Shown here piece by piece: positions 17,027 through 27,825 of a stretch of DNA of 64,000 nt. Under the pieces are notes generated by a model, which worked only from the letters and a program-made list of their open reading frames with translations, was not told where the DNA came from and ran no database searches. Every line of letters starts with the position of its first letter. Positions within the stretch are counted from its first letter, which is position 1. The translations under genes were made by a program, and so were the position numbers. Source of the DNA: Marinibacterium sp050389775 (lineage in GTDB: Bacteria > Pseudomonadota > Alphaproteobacteria > Rhodobacterales > Rhodobacteraceae); NCBI RefSeq assembly GCF_050389775.1, contig NZ_CP177144.1:558001-622000 (forward strand). The letters run 5' to 3'.

Positions 17027-17941
17027 ATGCTCTCGAAATTCGAATGGATGCGCGAAAAGTTCACGTCTGGCGCAGTGGATCCGTTCAAGGACGTCGTCTT
17101 CGACGAGAAGAAATTCAACACGGCCATGGGCTGGGAGCCCGCCGCGACCCGCTACGTGGTGTTTTTCACACCCCGGTCGGGCTCGTCGCGGCTGACCGAC
17201 CTGGCGGTCAAGACCAAGGCCCTGGGCAATCCGGGCGAATGTTTCAACCCGGCCTTCCTGCCGGCCATCGGCCAGGCCTATTCGGCCCGGTCCCTGCAGG
17301 AATACGTGCCCCTGCTGCTGCGCCACCGCCAGACCCGGGGCGTGTTCGGCTGCGAGGTCACGCATATGCACGTGCTGGCCAATTACCGCACCGGCCAGGC
17401 CTTTCTGGATGCCGTCCAGCCCACGGCCACGCTGTGGCTGATGCGCGAGGACATCGTGGCCCAGGCCGTGTCCGTGTCGCGCATGATGCAGACCAAGGTG
17501 TCGCATTCGGTTTCGGCCGATGAATCGGCCATTGCCCAGGCCGAATCGGTCTTTCGCTATGATCCCAAGGTCATCCGCAACGTGCTGCGCCGCCTGCGCT
17601 GGATGGAAGACGGCACCGAAACGCTGATCCGCGAGGCCGGGCTGACGCCCATGCGGCTGAGCTATGAACGCACCGTGACCATGCGCCCGCGCCGGATGAT
17701 GGCGCTGATCGGCAGCCATGTCGGGGTCAAGGCCCGGCGCATGGACCTGGACGCGCTGGAAAGCGACCACAAGAAGATCTCGGGCGAGAAGAGCAACGAT
17801 TTCGCCGAACGCTTCCGGGCCGAACATGCCGACATGATCGCCGAGATGGATGCCGAGCGCGCGCCGATGCTGGCTGCCCATGCCGCCGCGCAGGATGCCA
17901 TGGCCGCCCAGCGCAAGGCCGATCCCGAAACCCCGTCCTGA
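17027..17941 (+). CDS. Stf0-like sulfotransferase family protein
   Basis: This protein of about 304 residues shows the 5'-phosphosulfate-binding motif FFTPRSGSSRL near residue 50 of the chosen frame. The LWLMREDIVAQAVSVSRM segment is typical of the 3'-phosphate-binding helix in the Stf0 family. Such enzymes transfer sulfate from PAPS to a carbohydrate or lipid; the acceptor cannot be read from sequence. The start is uncertain: ATG 17027 is favoured by length, but GTG 17003 or ATG 16895 are in frame. The C-terminus is rich in Ala, Glu and Lys and probably helical. It stands alone between the nitrate operon and serB. Confidence 0.75.
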   Translation: MLSKFEWMREKFTSGAVDPFKDVVFDEKKFNTAMGWEPAATRYVVFFTPRSGSSRLTDLAVKTKALGNPGECFNPAFLPAIGQAYSARSLQEYVPLLLRHRQTRGVFGCEVTHMHVLANYRTGQAFLDAVQPTATLWLMREDIVAQAVSVSRMMQTKVSHSVSADESAIAQAESVFRYDPKVIRNVLRRLRWMEDGTETLIREAGLTPMRLSYERTVTMRPRRMMALIGSHVGVKARRMDLDALESDHKKISGEKSNDFAERFRAEHADMIAEMDAERAPMLAAHAAAQDAMAAQRKADPETPS

Positions 17942-17983
17942 GCCCTTTCCCGCCTTCAGCCCCCACAAAGTGAGCCCCCGCCG

Positions 17984-18862
17984 ATGTTCGTCGCCACCCT
18001 CCTGACCGCGCCCGGTGGCGCGCCGCTCGACCCGTCGCTGGTCTCGTCGCTCCGCAATGCCTGGGGCGGCGGCGACGCGCGCTGGCTGTCGCCCGACCGG
18101 GCCGCCGAATTCCCCCTGGGCGTGCTGCCGGCCAACCTGTGGCAGGTCTGGGCCGATCTCGACCGGATGGGTGTCGACCTGGTGGTCCAGCCCGCCGAGG
18201 TCCGGCGCAAGAAGATGCTGCTGGCCGACATGGACAGCACCATGATCCGCCAGGAATGCATCGACGAGCTGGCCGACGCGGCCGGCGTCGGTGAGCGGGT
18301 CAAGGACATCACCGCCCGGGCGATGAACGGCGAGCTGGATTTCGAAGGCGCGCTGACCGAACGGGTCGGCCTGCTGGCCGGGCTGGACGAGGCGGTCATC
18401 GACACGGTCCTGGCCGAGCGCATCCAGCTGATGCCCGGCGGGCCGGTCCTGCTGGCCACGATGAAGGCCAACGGCGCCTATGCCGCGCTGGTCTCGGGCG
18501 GGTTCACGGCCTTCACGCGAGCGGTGTCGGCCCGGCTGGGCTTTGACGAGAACCGGGCCAACACGCTGATCGTGGCCGATGGCAAGCTGACCGGCGAGGT
18601 CGGCCGGCCGATCCTGGGCCGCGACGCCAAGGTCCGCGCACTGGAAGAGATCACCGCGCGGCTGGGCCTGACCGAAGATGACGTGATCGCCGTGGGCGAC
18701 GGGGCCAACGACCTGGGCATGCTCGGCCGGGCCGGCGCCGGCGTGGCGCTGCATGCCAAGCCGGCGGTTGCCGCGGAATGTTCGATCCGGGTCAACCACG
18801 GCGACCTGACCGCCCTGCTGTACCTGCAGGGCTACGGCGACGAGGAATTCGTCGCCGCCTGA
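17984..18862 (+). CDS. serB: Phosphoserine phosphatase
   Basis: This 292-residue HAD-superfamily enzyme performs the last step of serine synthesis, releasing phosphate from phosphoserine. The nucleophile and acid/base aspartates are Asp82 and Asp84 in ADMDSTMI. The GDGANDLGML motif near the C-terminus binds Mg, and VSGGFT is the conserved serine motif. The roughly 75 residues before the HAD core form the usual N-terminal regulatory region of proteobacterial SerB. It is monocistronic and convergent with the DoeA-like gene 20 bases away. Confidence 0.95.
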   Translation: MFVATLLTAPGGAPLDPSLVSSLRNAWGGGDARWLSPDRAAEFPLGVLPANLWQVWADLDRMGVDLVVQPAEVRRKKMLLADMDSTMIRQECIDELADAAGVGERVKDITARAMNGELDFEGALTERVGLLAGLDEAVIDTVLAERIQLMPGGPVLLATMKANGAYAALVSGGFTAFTRAVSARLGFDENRANTLIVADGKLTGEVGRPILGRDAKVRALEEITARLGLTEDDVIAVGDGANDLGMLGRAGAGVALHAKPAVAAECSIRVNHGDLTALLYLQGYGDEEFVAA

Positions 18863-18881
18863 GCCCGGCGGGCCCGGCCCG

Positions 18882-20066
18882 TCACGGCTTGACGAACAGC
18901 TCGCGCGGGCGGTCGCAGAAGGTTTCGGCCGGGCCGTCCTCGGTGATCAGGATGCTTTCGGTGATCGACAGCCCCCAGCTTTCCATCCAGAGTCCGGGCA
19001 TGAAATGGAAGGTCATGCCCGCCTTCAGCTCGGTCTCGTCCTCGGACCGGATCGACATGGTGCGCTCGCCCCAGTCGGGCGGATAGGACAGGCCGATCGG
19101 ATAGCCGCAGCGCGCGGCGCGGATGATTCCCACCTTGGCCAACTCGCCGTTCATCGCATCGGCGATGTCGCGGCAGCGGTTGCCGGCCCGAGCGGCGTTC
19201 AGCCCGGCCTCCAGCCCGGCGGCCAGCGCATCGGCCGCGCGCAGCATCTCGTCCGGCGGGGTGCCCAGGAACATCGTCCGGCAGAAGGGCGCGTGGTAGC
19301 GGCGATAGCAGCCGGCGATCTCGAATGTCGTGCCCTCGCCCGTGCGGAAGGGTTCGCCATCCCAGGTCAGGTGCGGCGCGGCGGCGGCCGGCCCCGAGGG
19401 CAGCAGCGGCACGATGGCCGGGTAATCCCCCCAGGCACCGTCCACCCCTCGGATGGCATCGCGGAAGGTCTCGGCCACCACTTCGTTCTTCGGCACCCCG
19501 GCCTCGACCCGCTCTGACAGCCCGTCGATCAGCTTTTCGGAAATGCGCGCGGCCTGGCGGATAAAGGCGATCTCGGCCGGCGATTTCACCGCCCGCTGCC
19601 AGTTCACCAGGGCCGTGGCATCGACCAGGCTGGCATCTGGCAGGTTTTCGGTCAGGACCGTATAAGCCTTTGCCGAAAAGTAGTAATTATCCATCTCGAC
19701 GCCGATCCAGGCGGTGCCGTGGCCATGGTCGATGATCCGCTGGGCCAGGTCTTCCATCGGGTGGCGCGCGGTGGTCTGGATGAAATCCTCGGCATAAGAG
19801 GTAACGTTGTCGTCGTCCATCCAGACCGTGCGCACGGCGCCGGCCGCATCCTGGCGCCGGCCCCACCACAGCGGATCGCCATCGGGAAAGACGATGACCG
19901 CCTGGTGGACATAGAACGACCAGCCGTCATAGCCCGTCAGCCAGGCCATGTTGGACGGGTCGGTGACGATCAGCACGGTGACCCCGGCCTCGGCCATCGC
20001 GGTGCGGGTCTTGGCCAGGCGGGTGGCATATTCACTGCGGTCGAAGGGCAGGTCGGGGCTGGGCAT
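18882..20066 (-). CDS. doeA: M24-family hydrolase, probably ectoine hydrolase DoeA
   Basis: This 394-residue protein has an N-terminal creatinase-type domain (MAWLTGYDGWSFYVHQ near residue 40) and a C-terminal pita-bread domain. The pattern WQRAVKSPAEIA, DYPAIVPLLPSG and APHLTWDG is typical of DoeA/EutD, which opens the ectoine ring to N-acetyl-diaminobutyrate. No other doe or eut gene is nearby, so the substrate is not settled; a related amide hydrolase or dipeptidase is the alternative. AAGAGGAG lies seven bases before the ATG. It is divergent from a polyamine-type ABC operon across a 220-base gap, and co-regulation is plausible. Confidence 0.62.
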   Translation of the reverse strand: MPSPDLPFDRSEYATRLAKTRTAMAEAGVTVLIVTDPSNMAWLTGYDGWSFYVHQAVIVFPDGDPLWWGRRQDAAGAVRTVWMDDDNVTSYAEDFIQTTARHPMEDLAQRIIDHGHGTAWIGVEMDNYYFSAKAYTVLTENLPDASLVDATALVNWQRAVKSPAEIAFIRQAARISEKLIDGLSERVEAGVPKNEVVAETFRDAIRGVDGAWGDYPAIVPLLPSGPAAAAPHLTWDGEPFRTGEGTTFEIAGCYRRYHAPFCRTMFLGTPPDEMLRAADALAAGLEAGLNAARAGNRCRDIADAMNGELAKVGIIRAARCGYPIGLSYPPDWGERTMSIRSEDETELKAGMTFHFMPGLWMESWGLSITESILITEDGPAETFCDRPRELFVKP

Positions 20067-20286
20067 GTCGGCTCCTCTTGGTGGTCGGATCTTCTTTACA
20101 CACGCCCCCGCCGGTCAAGCGCCGCCCAAAACGGCGTCAGGCCCGTGATTTTCGACGTTTCAAGGCCATAAATCCGTCAAGTGCCGTTTTCCGAGGCGAT
20201 CCAGTTGCGCCCCTGCGGCCGATATGTTTGGCTTGTGCCCAACAGAGCCACACTCAAGACGGCCGACATAAAACGGGGAGCTGCTT

Positions 20287-21387
<1,101 letters not shown>

Positions 21388-21460
21388 CGTCGGGCCCGGA
21401 TCAACCCGGCGCCAAAGACCGGGACACCAAGAAAACCGGGAATAAACAAGGAGAGTCCAC

Positions 21461-22567
<1,107 letters not shown>

Positions 22568-22576
22568 GCAAGACGG

Positions 22577-22601
22577 GGGGCGGAAGGACAACTTCCGCCC
22601 C
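22577..22601 (+). terminator. Hairpin after potD (attenuator or mRNA stabiliser)
   Basis: GGGGCGGAAG (22577-22586) pairs perfectly with CTTCCGCCCC (22592-22601) around a five-base loop, followed by TTCC rather than a clean U-run. It lies nine bases after the potD stop inside the operon. Partial termination or protection of the upstream mRNA is likely. Confidence 0.6.
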
Positions 22602-22656
22602 TTCCTCCTTCCCGCGTCCTGCGCGGGGGGACAGGGCAACAATCCGGGGAACGACG

Positions 22657-22950
22657 ATGCCCAAGGGCTATATCATCGGCCATATCACGGTGCATGACGC
22701 CGAGGGCTACAAGGAATACATCGAAAAGGACACGCCGATCCTGCAACGGCTGGGCGCGAAGTTCATCGTGCGCGGCGGGCAGTCGGACACGCCCGAGGGC
22801 ACGGCCCAGGACCGGCACGTTGTCATCGAATTCCCCAGCTATGCCGAGGCCAAGGCGGCCTATCACGATCCCGATTACCAGCTCGTCGCCGAGATCCGGC
22901 GGCGCACGGCCGACAGCACAATCATCCTGGTCGAAGGCCACGACGACTGA
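22657..22950 (+). CDS. DUF1330 small protein
   Basis: This 97-residue protein of the DUF1330 family has a ferredoxin-like dimeric alpha-beta barrel fold. Typical segments are GYIIGHITVHD, YKEYIEKDTPILQRLGAKFIVRGG and RHVVIEFPSYAEAKAAYHDPDY. The family is of unknown biochemical function and is often found next to catabolic or transport genes. Here it sits between potD and potB on the same strand, so it is probably part of that operon. GGGGAA lies about seven bases before the ATG. Confidence 0.85.
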   Translation: MPKGYIIGHITVHDAEGYKEYIEKDTPILQRLGAKFIVRGGQSDTPEGTAQDRHVVIEFPSYAEAKAAYHDPDYQLVAEIRRRTADSTIILVEGHDD

Positions 22951-22955
22951 ACCGG

Positions 22956-23102
22956 CGCCCTTCGGGCGAAAAGGCGCCCCTGCGGGGCGTGATCGGGGAA
23001 AGCGCCCCTTCGGGGCGATGCTTCTACAAGCGCCCCTTCGGGGCGACACAGCAACAAGCACCCCTCCGGGGTGACAAGACACAAAAGCGCCCCTGCGGGG
23101 CG
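22956..23102 (+). repeat. Tandem array of six short palindromes, 28-29 nt period
   Basis: Six inverted repeats of the form CGCCCC-TNC-GGGGCG lie in a row. They are at 22956-22968 (shorter, 5 bp), 22975-22989, 23003-23017, 23031-23045, 23059-23073 (compensated to CACCCC/GGGGTG) and 23088-23102. Starts of units 2 to 6 are 28, 28, 28 and 29 bases apart, and a degenerate seventh trace lies near 23120. The 13-14-base spacers are unrelated to each other. The compensated fifth unit argues that base pairing is kept. The array fills the gap between the DUF1330 gene and potB. Confidence 0.85.
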
Positions 23103-23233
23103 ACAAGACCGAAAAAACGCACCCCGCCGGGACCAGAGCACCCGGAATTGCGACAGATTCCGGGCCGTTGTCTTCACCGAAGACCGGCCTCGGGCAGAGG
23201 GCGCGACAGACACAACGACAGACGGGGACGCGC

Positions 23234-24910
23234 ATGAGTGACGCGACGCAAGAACAGACCGGCCAGATGGTGGCGGCGGATGGCACGCCGCTGAAACGGA
23301 GCCTCGCGCGGTCGCTCAGGATGCAGAAACTGCGGGCGCTGGCCCTGATCGCGCCGCTGCTGGTCTTCGTGCTGCTGACCTTCCTGGCGCCCATTGCCGA
23401 CATGCTGTTCCGCTCGGTCGAGAACCAGATCGTCGGCGACACCCTGCCCCAGACCGTGGCCGAGCTGCAGGACTGGGACGCGGGCAGCACCGAACCGCCG
23501 GGCGAAGACGTCTTCCGCGCGCTCTATTTCGACCTGTTCCTCGCCGCCGAGGCCAAGGAACATACCAAGCTGGGCACCCGGCTGAACTATGAACAGGTGG
23601 GTATCTCGTCGCTGTTCCGCACGTCGGGCCGGCGTCTGGATGACGTGGGCGAGGTCTGGCAGGACTGGCTGGAGGATATCGACGGCCAATGGGGCGACGG
23701 GGCCTTCTGGTTTGCCATGATGTCGGGCGAGCCGGCCGACGAGGCCGTGCTGACCGCCGCCCGGGCCCGGGTGGCCACGCTGACCGGTGATGCCATGCGC
23801 GGCGACGTGGGCTTTGCGCCCTCGGCGGAGGCCGCGGCCCTGCTGCCGGTGACCATGCGCGAATACGCGGCCTGGGCGGTGTTCACCGCCATCGCCGAAG
23901 AAGATGTCGTGGCCGAGGAAGACCCCTGGGAAGCGGTCTATGCCGCGCTGGCCGTCGACCTGGCCGCGCCGGGCACGGCCCAGGCCATCGCCAGCTACAC
24001 CGGGCCGGGCGCGGCCGAGCTGCAGGCCGTGGCCGCCCAGCTGGACACGCTGCCGCCGGTCGACATCCGGGCGGCCTTTGCCGATATCGACGAAGACTGG
24101 CTGTCGGCCCCGAACTGGTCGGCGATCAAGGTCTATTCGCCGAAATACACCTCGGGCTATTTCCTGAACGCCGTCGACATGCAGCTGGGCGCCGACGGGG
24201 CCGAGGCGCGACCCGAGAACCAGCAGATCTACCTGATGCTGTTCCGCCGCACCCTGATCATGTCGCTGGCCATCACGTTCAGCTGCATCGCGCTGGGGTA
24301 TCCGGTGGCCTGGCTGCTGGCCAACCTGCCCCCGCGCAAGGCCAACCTGATGATGATCCTGGTGCTGTTGCCGTTCTGGACCTCGCTCCTGGTGCGGACC
24401 TCGGCCTGGAAGGTGATGCTGCAACAGCAGGGCGTGATCAACGACGTGCTGGTCTGGCTGGGCATCGTGGCCGATGACGCGCGGCTTGTCATGATCAACA
24501 ACCAGTTCGGCACGATCGTGGCGATGACCCATATCCTGCTGCCCTTCATGATCCTGCCACTATATTCCGTGATGCAGACCATTCCTCCGTCCTACCTGCG
24601 CGCCGCGAAATCGCTGGGGGCCACCAACTGGACGGCCTTCTGGAGGGTCTATTTCCCGCAATCGGTGCCGGGCATCGGGGCGGGGAGCATCCTCGTCTTC
24701 ATCCTGGCCATCGGCTATTACATCACGCCCGAACTGGTCGGCGGCACGACGGGGACATTCATTTCCAACCGGATCGCCTATCACATCTCGTCCTCGCTGA
24801 ACTGGGGCCTTGCGGCCGCGCTGGGGACGATCCTGCTGGGCGTGGTGCTGCTGCTCTACTGGGTCTACGACCGGATCGTGGGCATCGACAACGTGAAACT
24901 GGGGGGCTGA
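23234..24910 (+). CDS. potB: ABC transporter permease, PotB type with large periplasmic insert
   Basis: This 558-residue permease is much longer than the roughly 280-residue PotB standard. A first membrane helix (ALALIAPLLVFVLLTFLAP, near residue 40) is followed by an approximately 260-residue soluble, acidic segment (about 60-325). The usual permease core then follows (IYLMLFRRTLIMSLAITF onward), with the coupling loop (YLRAAKSLGATNWTAFWRVYFP). By topology the insert should be periplasmic. I chose ATG 23234 rather than an upstream in-frame ATG because the extra residues fall in the hairpin array. potC follows after four bases. Confidence 0.85.
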   Translation: MSDATQEQTGQMVAADGTPLKRSLARSLRMQKLRALALIAPLLVFVLLTFLAPIADMLFRSVENQIVGDTLPQTVAELQDWDAGSTEPPGEDVFRALYFDLFLAAEAKEHTKLGTRLNYEQVGISSLFRTSGRRLDDVGEVWQDWLEDIDGQWGDGAFWFAMMSGEPADEAVLTAARARVATLTGDAMRGDVGFAPSAEAAALLPVTMREYAAWAVFTAIAEEDVVAEEDPWEAVYAALAVDLAAPGTAQAIASYTGPGAAELQAVAAQLDTLPPVDIRAAFADIDEDWLSAPNWSAIKVYSPKYTSGYFLNAVDMQLGADGAEARPENQQIYLMLFRRTLIMSLAITFSCIALGYPVAWLLANLPPRKANLMMILVLLPFWTSLLVRTSAWKVMLQQQGVINDVLVWLGIVADDARLVMINNQFGTIVAMTHILLPFMILPLYSVMQTIPPSYLRAAKSLGATNWTAFWRVYFPQSVPGIGAGSILVFILAIGYYITPELVGGTTGTFISNRIAYHISSSLNWGLAAALGTILLGVVLLLYWVYDRIVGIDNVKLGG

Positions 24911-24914
24911 CGAC

Positions 24915-26096
24915 ATGGCTACTCTGACACCGATTTCCCGCACGCCGGTCAATTTTTACGTGCCCGTGGTCGCCGCCTTCGGCGCCTTGCTGGGCCTGTT
25001 CATCGGCACGGCCCAGGGGTCGGGCATCCTGGGCGTGATCGCCGGGGGCCTTCTGGGCGGGGCGATTGCCTGGGCCCTGACCCAGCCAATGGACGGCATC
25101 GAAAAGCCCGCCCGCTGGGGGCTGGTGGTCGTGATGGCCGGGCTCGGGCTGCTGTTCAACGGCATCCCCGGGGCGGTGATGGGCGCGGCCTTTGGCTGGT
25201 TCTTCGGCTGGCTGACCTTCTGGCTGTTCGAAGGCCGCTATCGCGGGCCGCTGGCGCCTTATCTCACGGCGCAGCAGGTGCTGTGGTATTATTCCTTCCG
25301 GGTGATCTGCTGGGCGATCCTGATCTTCCTGATCACGCCGATCCTGGTGGTCATGCCGCTGTCGTTCAACGCCGAGGATTTCTTTACCTTCACCCCCGAG
25401 ATGCTGCGGTTCGATCCGGCGGGCTATTCGCTGAAACATTACCGCGATTTCCTGACCAACGACGATTGGCAGCAGGCGCTTTGGAATTCGATCCGCATCG
25501 CCCCGGCGGCGACCTTCCTGGCGGTGAGCTTTGGCACGCTGGCAGCGATCGGGCTGAGCCAGCCCCACGTGCCGGGCCGGCAGGCGATCATGGCGATCCT
25601 GATCTCGCCGATGATCGTGCCGCTGATCATCTCGGCGGCGGGGATGTATTTCTTCTATAGCCGGATTGGGCTGCAGGGCACCTATTTCGGCGTGGTCCTG
25701 GCGCATGCGGCTTTGGGGATTCCCTTTGTCATCATCACGGTGACCGCGACGCTGGTGGGCTTCGACAATTCGCTGACGCGGGCGGCGGCCAACATGGGGG
25801 CCGATCCGGTGACAACGTTCTTCCGGGTGCAGATGCCGCTGATCCTGCCGGGCGTGATCTCGGGCGGGCTGTTTGCCTTCATCACCTCGTTCGACGAGGT
25901 GGTCGTCGTGCTGTTCGTCGGCTCGGCCGGGCAGAAGACGCTGCCGTGGCAGATGTTCACCGGGCTGCGCGAGCAGATTTCGCCGACGATCCTGGCGGTG
26001 GCGACGATCCTGGTGGGGATCTCGATCTGCCTGCTGACGGTGGTGGAGCTGTTGCGCAGACGGTCCGAACGGCTGCGCGGGATTACCGGGTCGTAG
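24915..26096 (+). CDS. potC: ABC transporter permease, PotC type with N-terminal membrane extension
   Basis: This 393-residue permease is longer than the roughly 265-residue PotC standard. The first 110 residues form an extra hydrophobic region with about four potential helices (FGALLGLFIGTAQG, ILGVIAGGLLGGAIAWAL, LVVVMAGLGLLF, WFFGWLTFWLF). The conserved core begins near residue 130 (AILIFLITPILVVMPLSF) and contains the coupling loop (LTRAAANMGADPVTTFFRVQMPL). It is the last gene of the operon and is followed by paired hairpins and a purine-rich element. Both permeases of this transporter are enlarged. Confidence 0.85.
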   Translation: MATLTPISRTPVNFYVPVVAAFGALLGLFIGTAQGSGILGVIAGGLLGGAIAWALTQPMDGIEKPARWGLVVVMAGLGLLFNGIPGAVMGAAFGWFFGWLTFWLFEGRYRGPLAPYLTAQQVLWYYSFRVICWAILIFLITPILVVMPLSFNAEDFFTFTPEMLRFDPAGYSLKHYRDFLTNDDWQQALWNSIRIAPAATFLAVSFGTLAAIGLSQPHVPGRQAIMAILISPMIVPLIISAAGMYFFYSRIGLQGTYFGVVLAHAALGIPFVIITVTATLVGFDNSLTRAAANMGADPVTTFFRVQMPLILPGVISGGLFAFITSFDEVVVVLFVGSAGQKTLPWQMFTGLREQISPTILAVATILVGISICLLTVVELLRRRSERLRGITGS

Positions 26097-26097
26097 A

Positions 26098-26129
26098 GGG
26101 GGCGCTGCCCCCGTCCTCCGCTGGAGGAC
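26098..26129 (+). terminator. Two back-to-back hairpins after potC
   Basis: GGGGGC-GCT-GCCCCC (26098-26112) and GTCCTCC-GCT-GGAGGAC (26113-26129) lie side by side directly after the potC stop, both with a GCT loop. They are followed by the GGGAATACTT...AGAGAAAGAAG element (26136-26161). They probably mark the 3' end of the operon. Confidence 0.6.
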
Positions 26130-26135
26130 TCCCCC

Positions 26136-26161
26136 GGGAATACTTGAGAAGAGAAAGAAGC
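26136..26161 (+). repeat. Gene-end purine-rich element, copy A
   Basis: GGGAATACTT followed by GAGAAGAGAAAGAAGC lies 40 bases after the potC stop, in sense orientation. It is a looser version of the near-identical elements at 27769-27792 (minus strand) and 34931-34954. Confidence 0.6.
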
Positions 26162-26197
26162 AGGGGCGCGGCGCCGGGTGGCAGGCCGCGCCCCTGC
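26160..26197. terminator. Bidirectional terminator between potC and the transglycosylase gene
   Basis: GCAGGGGCGCGGC (26160-26172) pairs perfectly with GCCGCGCCCCTGC (26185-26197), a 13-bp stem with a 12-base loop. It lies between convergent genes that end at 26096 and 26208. Confidence 0.65.
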
Positions 26198-26207
26198 CGT
26201 TTCGGGG

Positions 26208-27554
26208 TCAGCGCAGGCGGGTGAGCAGGCTGAGCGAGGGGTAGCCGTCGGGCAGCAGGCCGCGGGCCAGCTGGTAGGCGCGGACGGCGCTGATGGTGTT
26301 GGGGCCGACGCGGCCGTCGACGCCCTGGGTCGAAAAGCCGGCATCGGTCAGGCGCTGCTGCATTTCCTTGCGTTCCGAAAAGGTCAGGGCGCGGTCGTCG
26401 CGGGGCCAGGCGGTCTGGATCGCCGGCCGGCCGGCTAGGCGATCGGCCAGGTGGCCGACGCCGATGACATAGGCATCCGCGGCGTTGTAGCGTTCGATGA
26501 CCGAGAAATTGTCAAAGATCATGAAGGCCGGGCCCTTGCCCCCGGCGGGCAGGAGGATCGCGGCGCGGCCATGGTCGGGCACCGGCCGGCCATCCAGCCC
26601 GGTGACGCCCATGCGGGCCCAGTCGGCCGGGCTGCGTTCGATCTTGCGATCGGCCTGGGCGAAATCGAACCCGCCGGGCAGGCGCACTTCGACGCCCCAG
26701 GGCTGGCCGGTCTGCCAGCCGAACCGCTTGAGATAGGCCGCGGTCGAAGCCAAGGCATCGCTGGGATCGTCCGACCAGATGTCGCGCCGGCCGTCGCCGG
26801 TGAAATCGACGGCATAGTCGAGATAGGACGTGGGCATGAACTGGGTATGGCCCATCGCCCCGGCCCAGGACCCGGTCATGTTCTCGGCCGTGGTGTCACC
26901 CGATTGCAGGATGCGCAGGGCGGCGATCAGCTGGTCTTCGAAGAAGGCTCCGCGCCGGCCGTCGAAGGCCAGGGTGGCCATCGACGAGACCACGTGGCTG
27001 GAACCGCGGAAGCTGCCATAGGCGCTTTCCAGCCCCCAGACCGCCGCGACGATTTCCTTTTCCACGCCGTAGCGCCGTTCGATGGCCTCGAGCGTCGCGC
27101 CCTGGCTGGCCAGGGCGGCCTTGCCGTTGCGGATGCGCACATCCGAAGCCGCGCTGTCGAGGTAATCCCAGATCGCCTTGGTAAATTCCGACTGGTTGCT
27201 GTCGCGCCGGATGGCATCCTCGTCGTAGCTGACGGTGGCAAAGGCCCGGTCAAAGGTTGCCTTGCTGATGCCCTGGGCCCGGGCGCGGGATTCGAAGGCC
27301 TCAATCCAGAGGTCGAACCGGGCGTTGCCGGTGCCCCGGGTCACCTGGGATGCGGTCATGGTCTTGGCCCTGGTTTCCGGTTTCAGCGATTCCGCCACGG
27401 CCACCTGCAGGGCCCCGGTCACCGGCGCGCCGGCCTGGATCGCCGCCTGGTTCCCCGGCCGGATCTCGGGGCGCGGCGATTGGCCCGGCGGCGTGGCCAG
27501 GGCGCTGGTGGACATCAATAGAACGAGACTTCCGGCCTGTACGGCAATGCGCAT
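26208..27554 (-). CDS. MltB-like lytic murein transglycosylase with peptidoglycan-binding domain
   Basis: This protein of about 448 residues is predicted to be exported (MRIAVQAGSLVLLMSTSALA signal peptide). It has an SLT_2/MltB catalytic domain (AAVWGLESAYGSF contains the catalytic glutamate; GAMGHTQFMPTSYL follows) and a C-terminal PG_binding_1 domain (MQQRLTDAGFSTQGVDGRVGPNT). It would cleave peptidoglycan in the periplasm with formation of 1,6-anhydro sugars. ATG 27554 is preferred over the in-frame ATG at 27578 because AGGGG precedes it at the right distance and the signal peptide then starts normally. There is no lipobox. It appears monocistronic. Confidence 0.88.
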   Translation of the reverse strand: MRIAVQAGSLVLLMSTSALATPPGQSPRPEIRPGNQAAIQAGAPVTGALQVAVAESLKPETRAKTMTASQVTRGTGNARFDLWIEAFESRARAQGISKATFDRAFATVSYDEDAIRRDSNQSEFTKAIWDYLDSAASDVRIRNGKAALASQGATLEAIERRYGVEKEIVAAVWGLESAYGSFRGSSHVVSSMATLAFDGRRGAFFEDQLIAALRILQSGDTTAENMTGSWAGAMGHTQFMPTSYLDYAVDFTGDGRRDIWSDDPSDALASTAAYLKRFGWQTGQPWGVEVRLPGGFDFAQADRKIERSPADWARMGVTGLDGRPVPDHGRAAILLPAGGKGPAFMIFDNFSVIERYNAADAYVIGVGHLADRLAGRPAIQTAWPRDDRALTFSERKEMQQRLTDAGFSTQGVDGRVGPNTISAVRAYQLARGLLPDGYPSLSLLTRLR

Positions 27555-27701
27555 GGTTCTTTGCCCCTTGTTGTGCATTGTCTTGCTGCTCGGGGTCAGT
27601 GTACCGCGAATGGGGCCTTGGCGGAAGAAATCCCTGCATCCCGCGCCACGCCCTGCCGTTTCCCGCCGGCAACCGGCGCCGAGCTCTCAGAACTCGGACA
27701 A

Positions 27702-27734
27702 TGTCTCACATTGGGGATGTGTCTCATATCCGGG
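27702..27734 (+). repeat. Tandem TGTCTCA-N7-GA(C/T) repeat, site 1
   Basis: TGTCTCA occurs at 27702-27708 and again at 27720-27726, 18 bases apart, each followed by seven bases and GAT or GAC. A similar pair is found at 40343-40378. The pair lies between rnr and the transglycosylase gene. Confidence 0.5.
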
Positions 27735-27768
27735 ACGCGCGGCGGCGCCCGCCCTGCCCCGGCCTGCT

Positions 27769-27792
27769 GCTTCTTTCTCTTTCCAAATATCC
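27769..27792 (-). repeat. Gene-end purine-rich element, copy C
   Basis: Read on the minus strand this is GGATATTT-GG-AAAGAGAAAGAAGC, and it continues as AGCAGG. It lies about 34 bases after the rnr stop in sense orientation. It matches copy B at 34931-34954 at all but two positions of the 24-base core. Confidence 0.75.
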
Positions 27793-27825
27793 GGCCGGAC
27801 GCCGGCCCGGGGGCGCGGCGCCGGG

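Noticed and set aside
15029..18799. Minus-strand open frame of about 1250 residues
   Set aside because: It runs antisense through cysG, the sulfotransferase and serB and has shadow-like composition.
18882..20066. DMSP lyase DddP, also an M24-family protein
   Set aside because: The long N-terminal part and motifs of DddP are missing, and the creatinase-type pattern matches DoeA better.
20067..20286. tRNA or small RNA gene in the doeA-potA gap
   Set aside because: No cloverleaf or clear terminator was seen; it is best treated as a divergent promoter region.
22956..23102. Possible CRISPR array
   Set aside because: The repeats are 15-base palindromes with 13-14-base gaps, much shorter than CRISPR repeats and spacers, and no cas gene is present.
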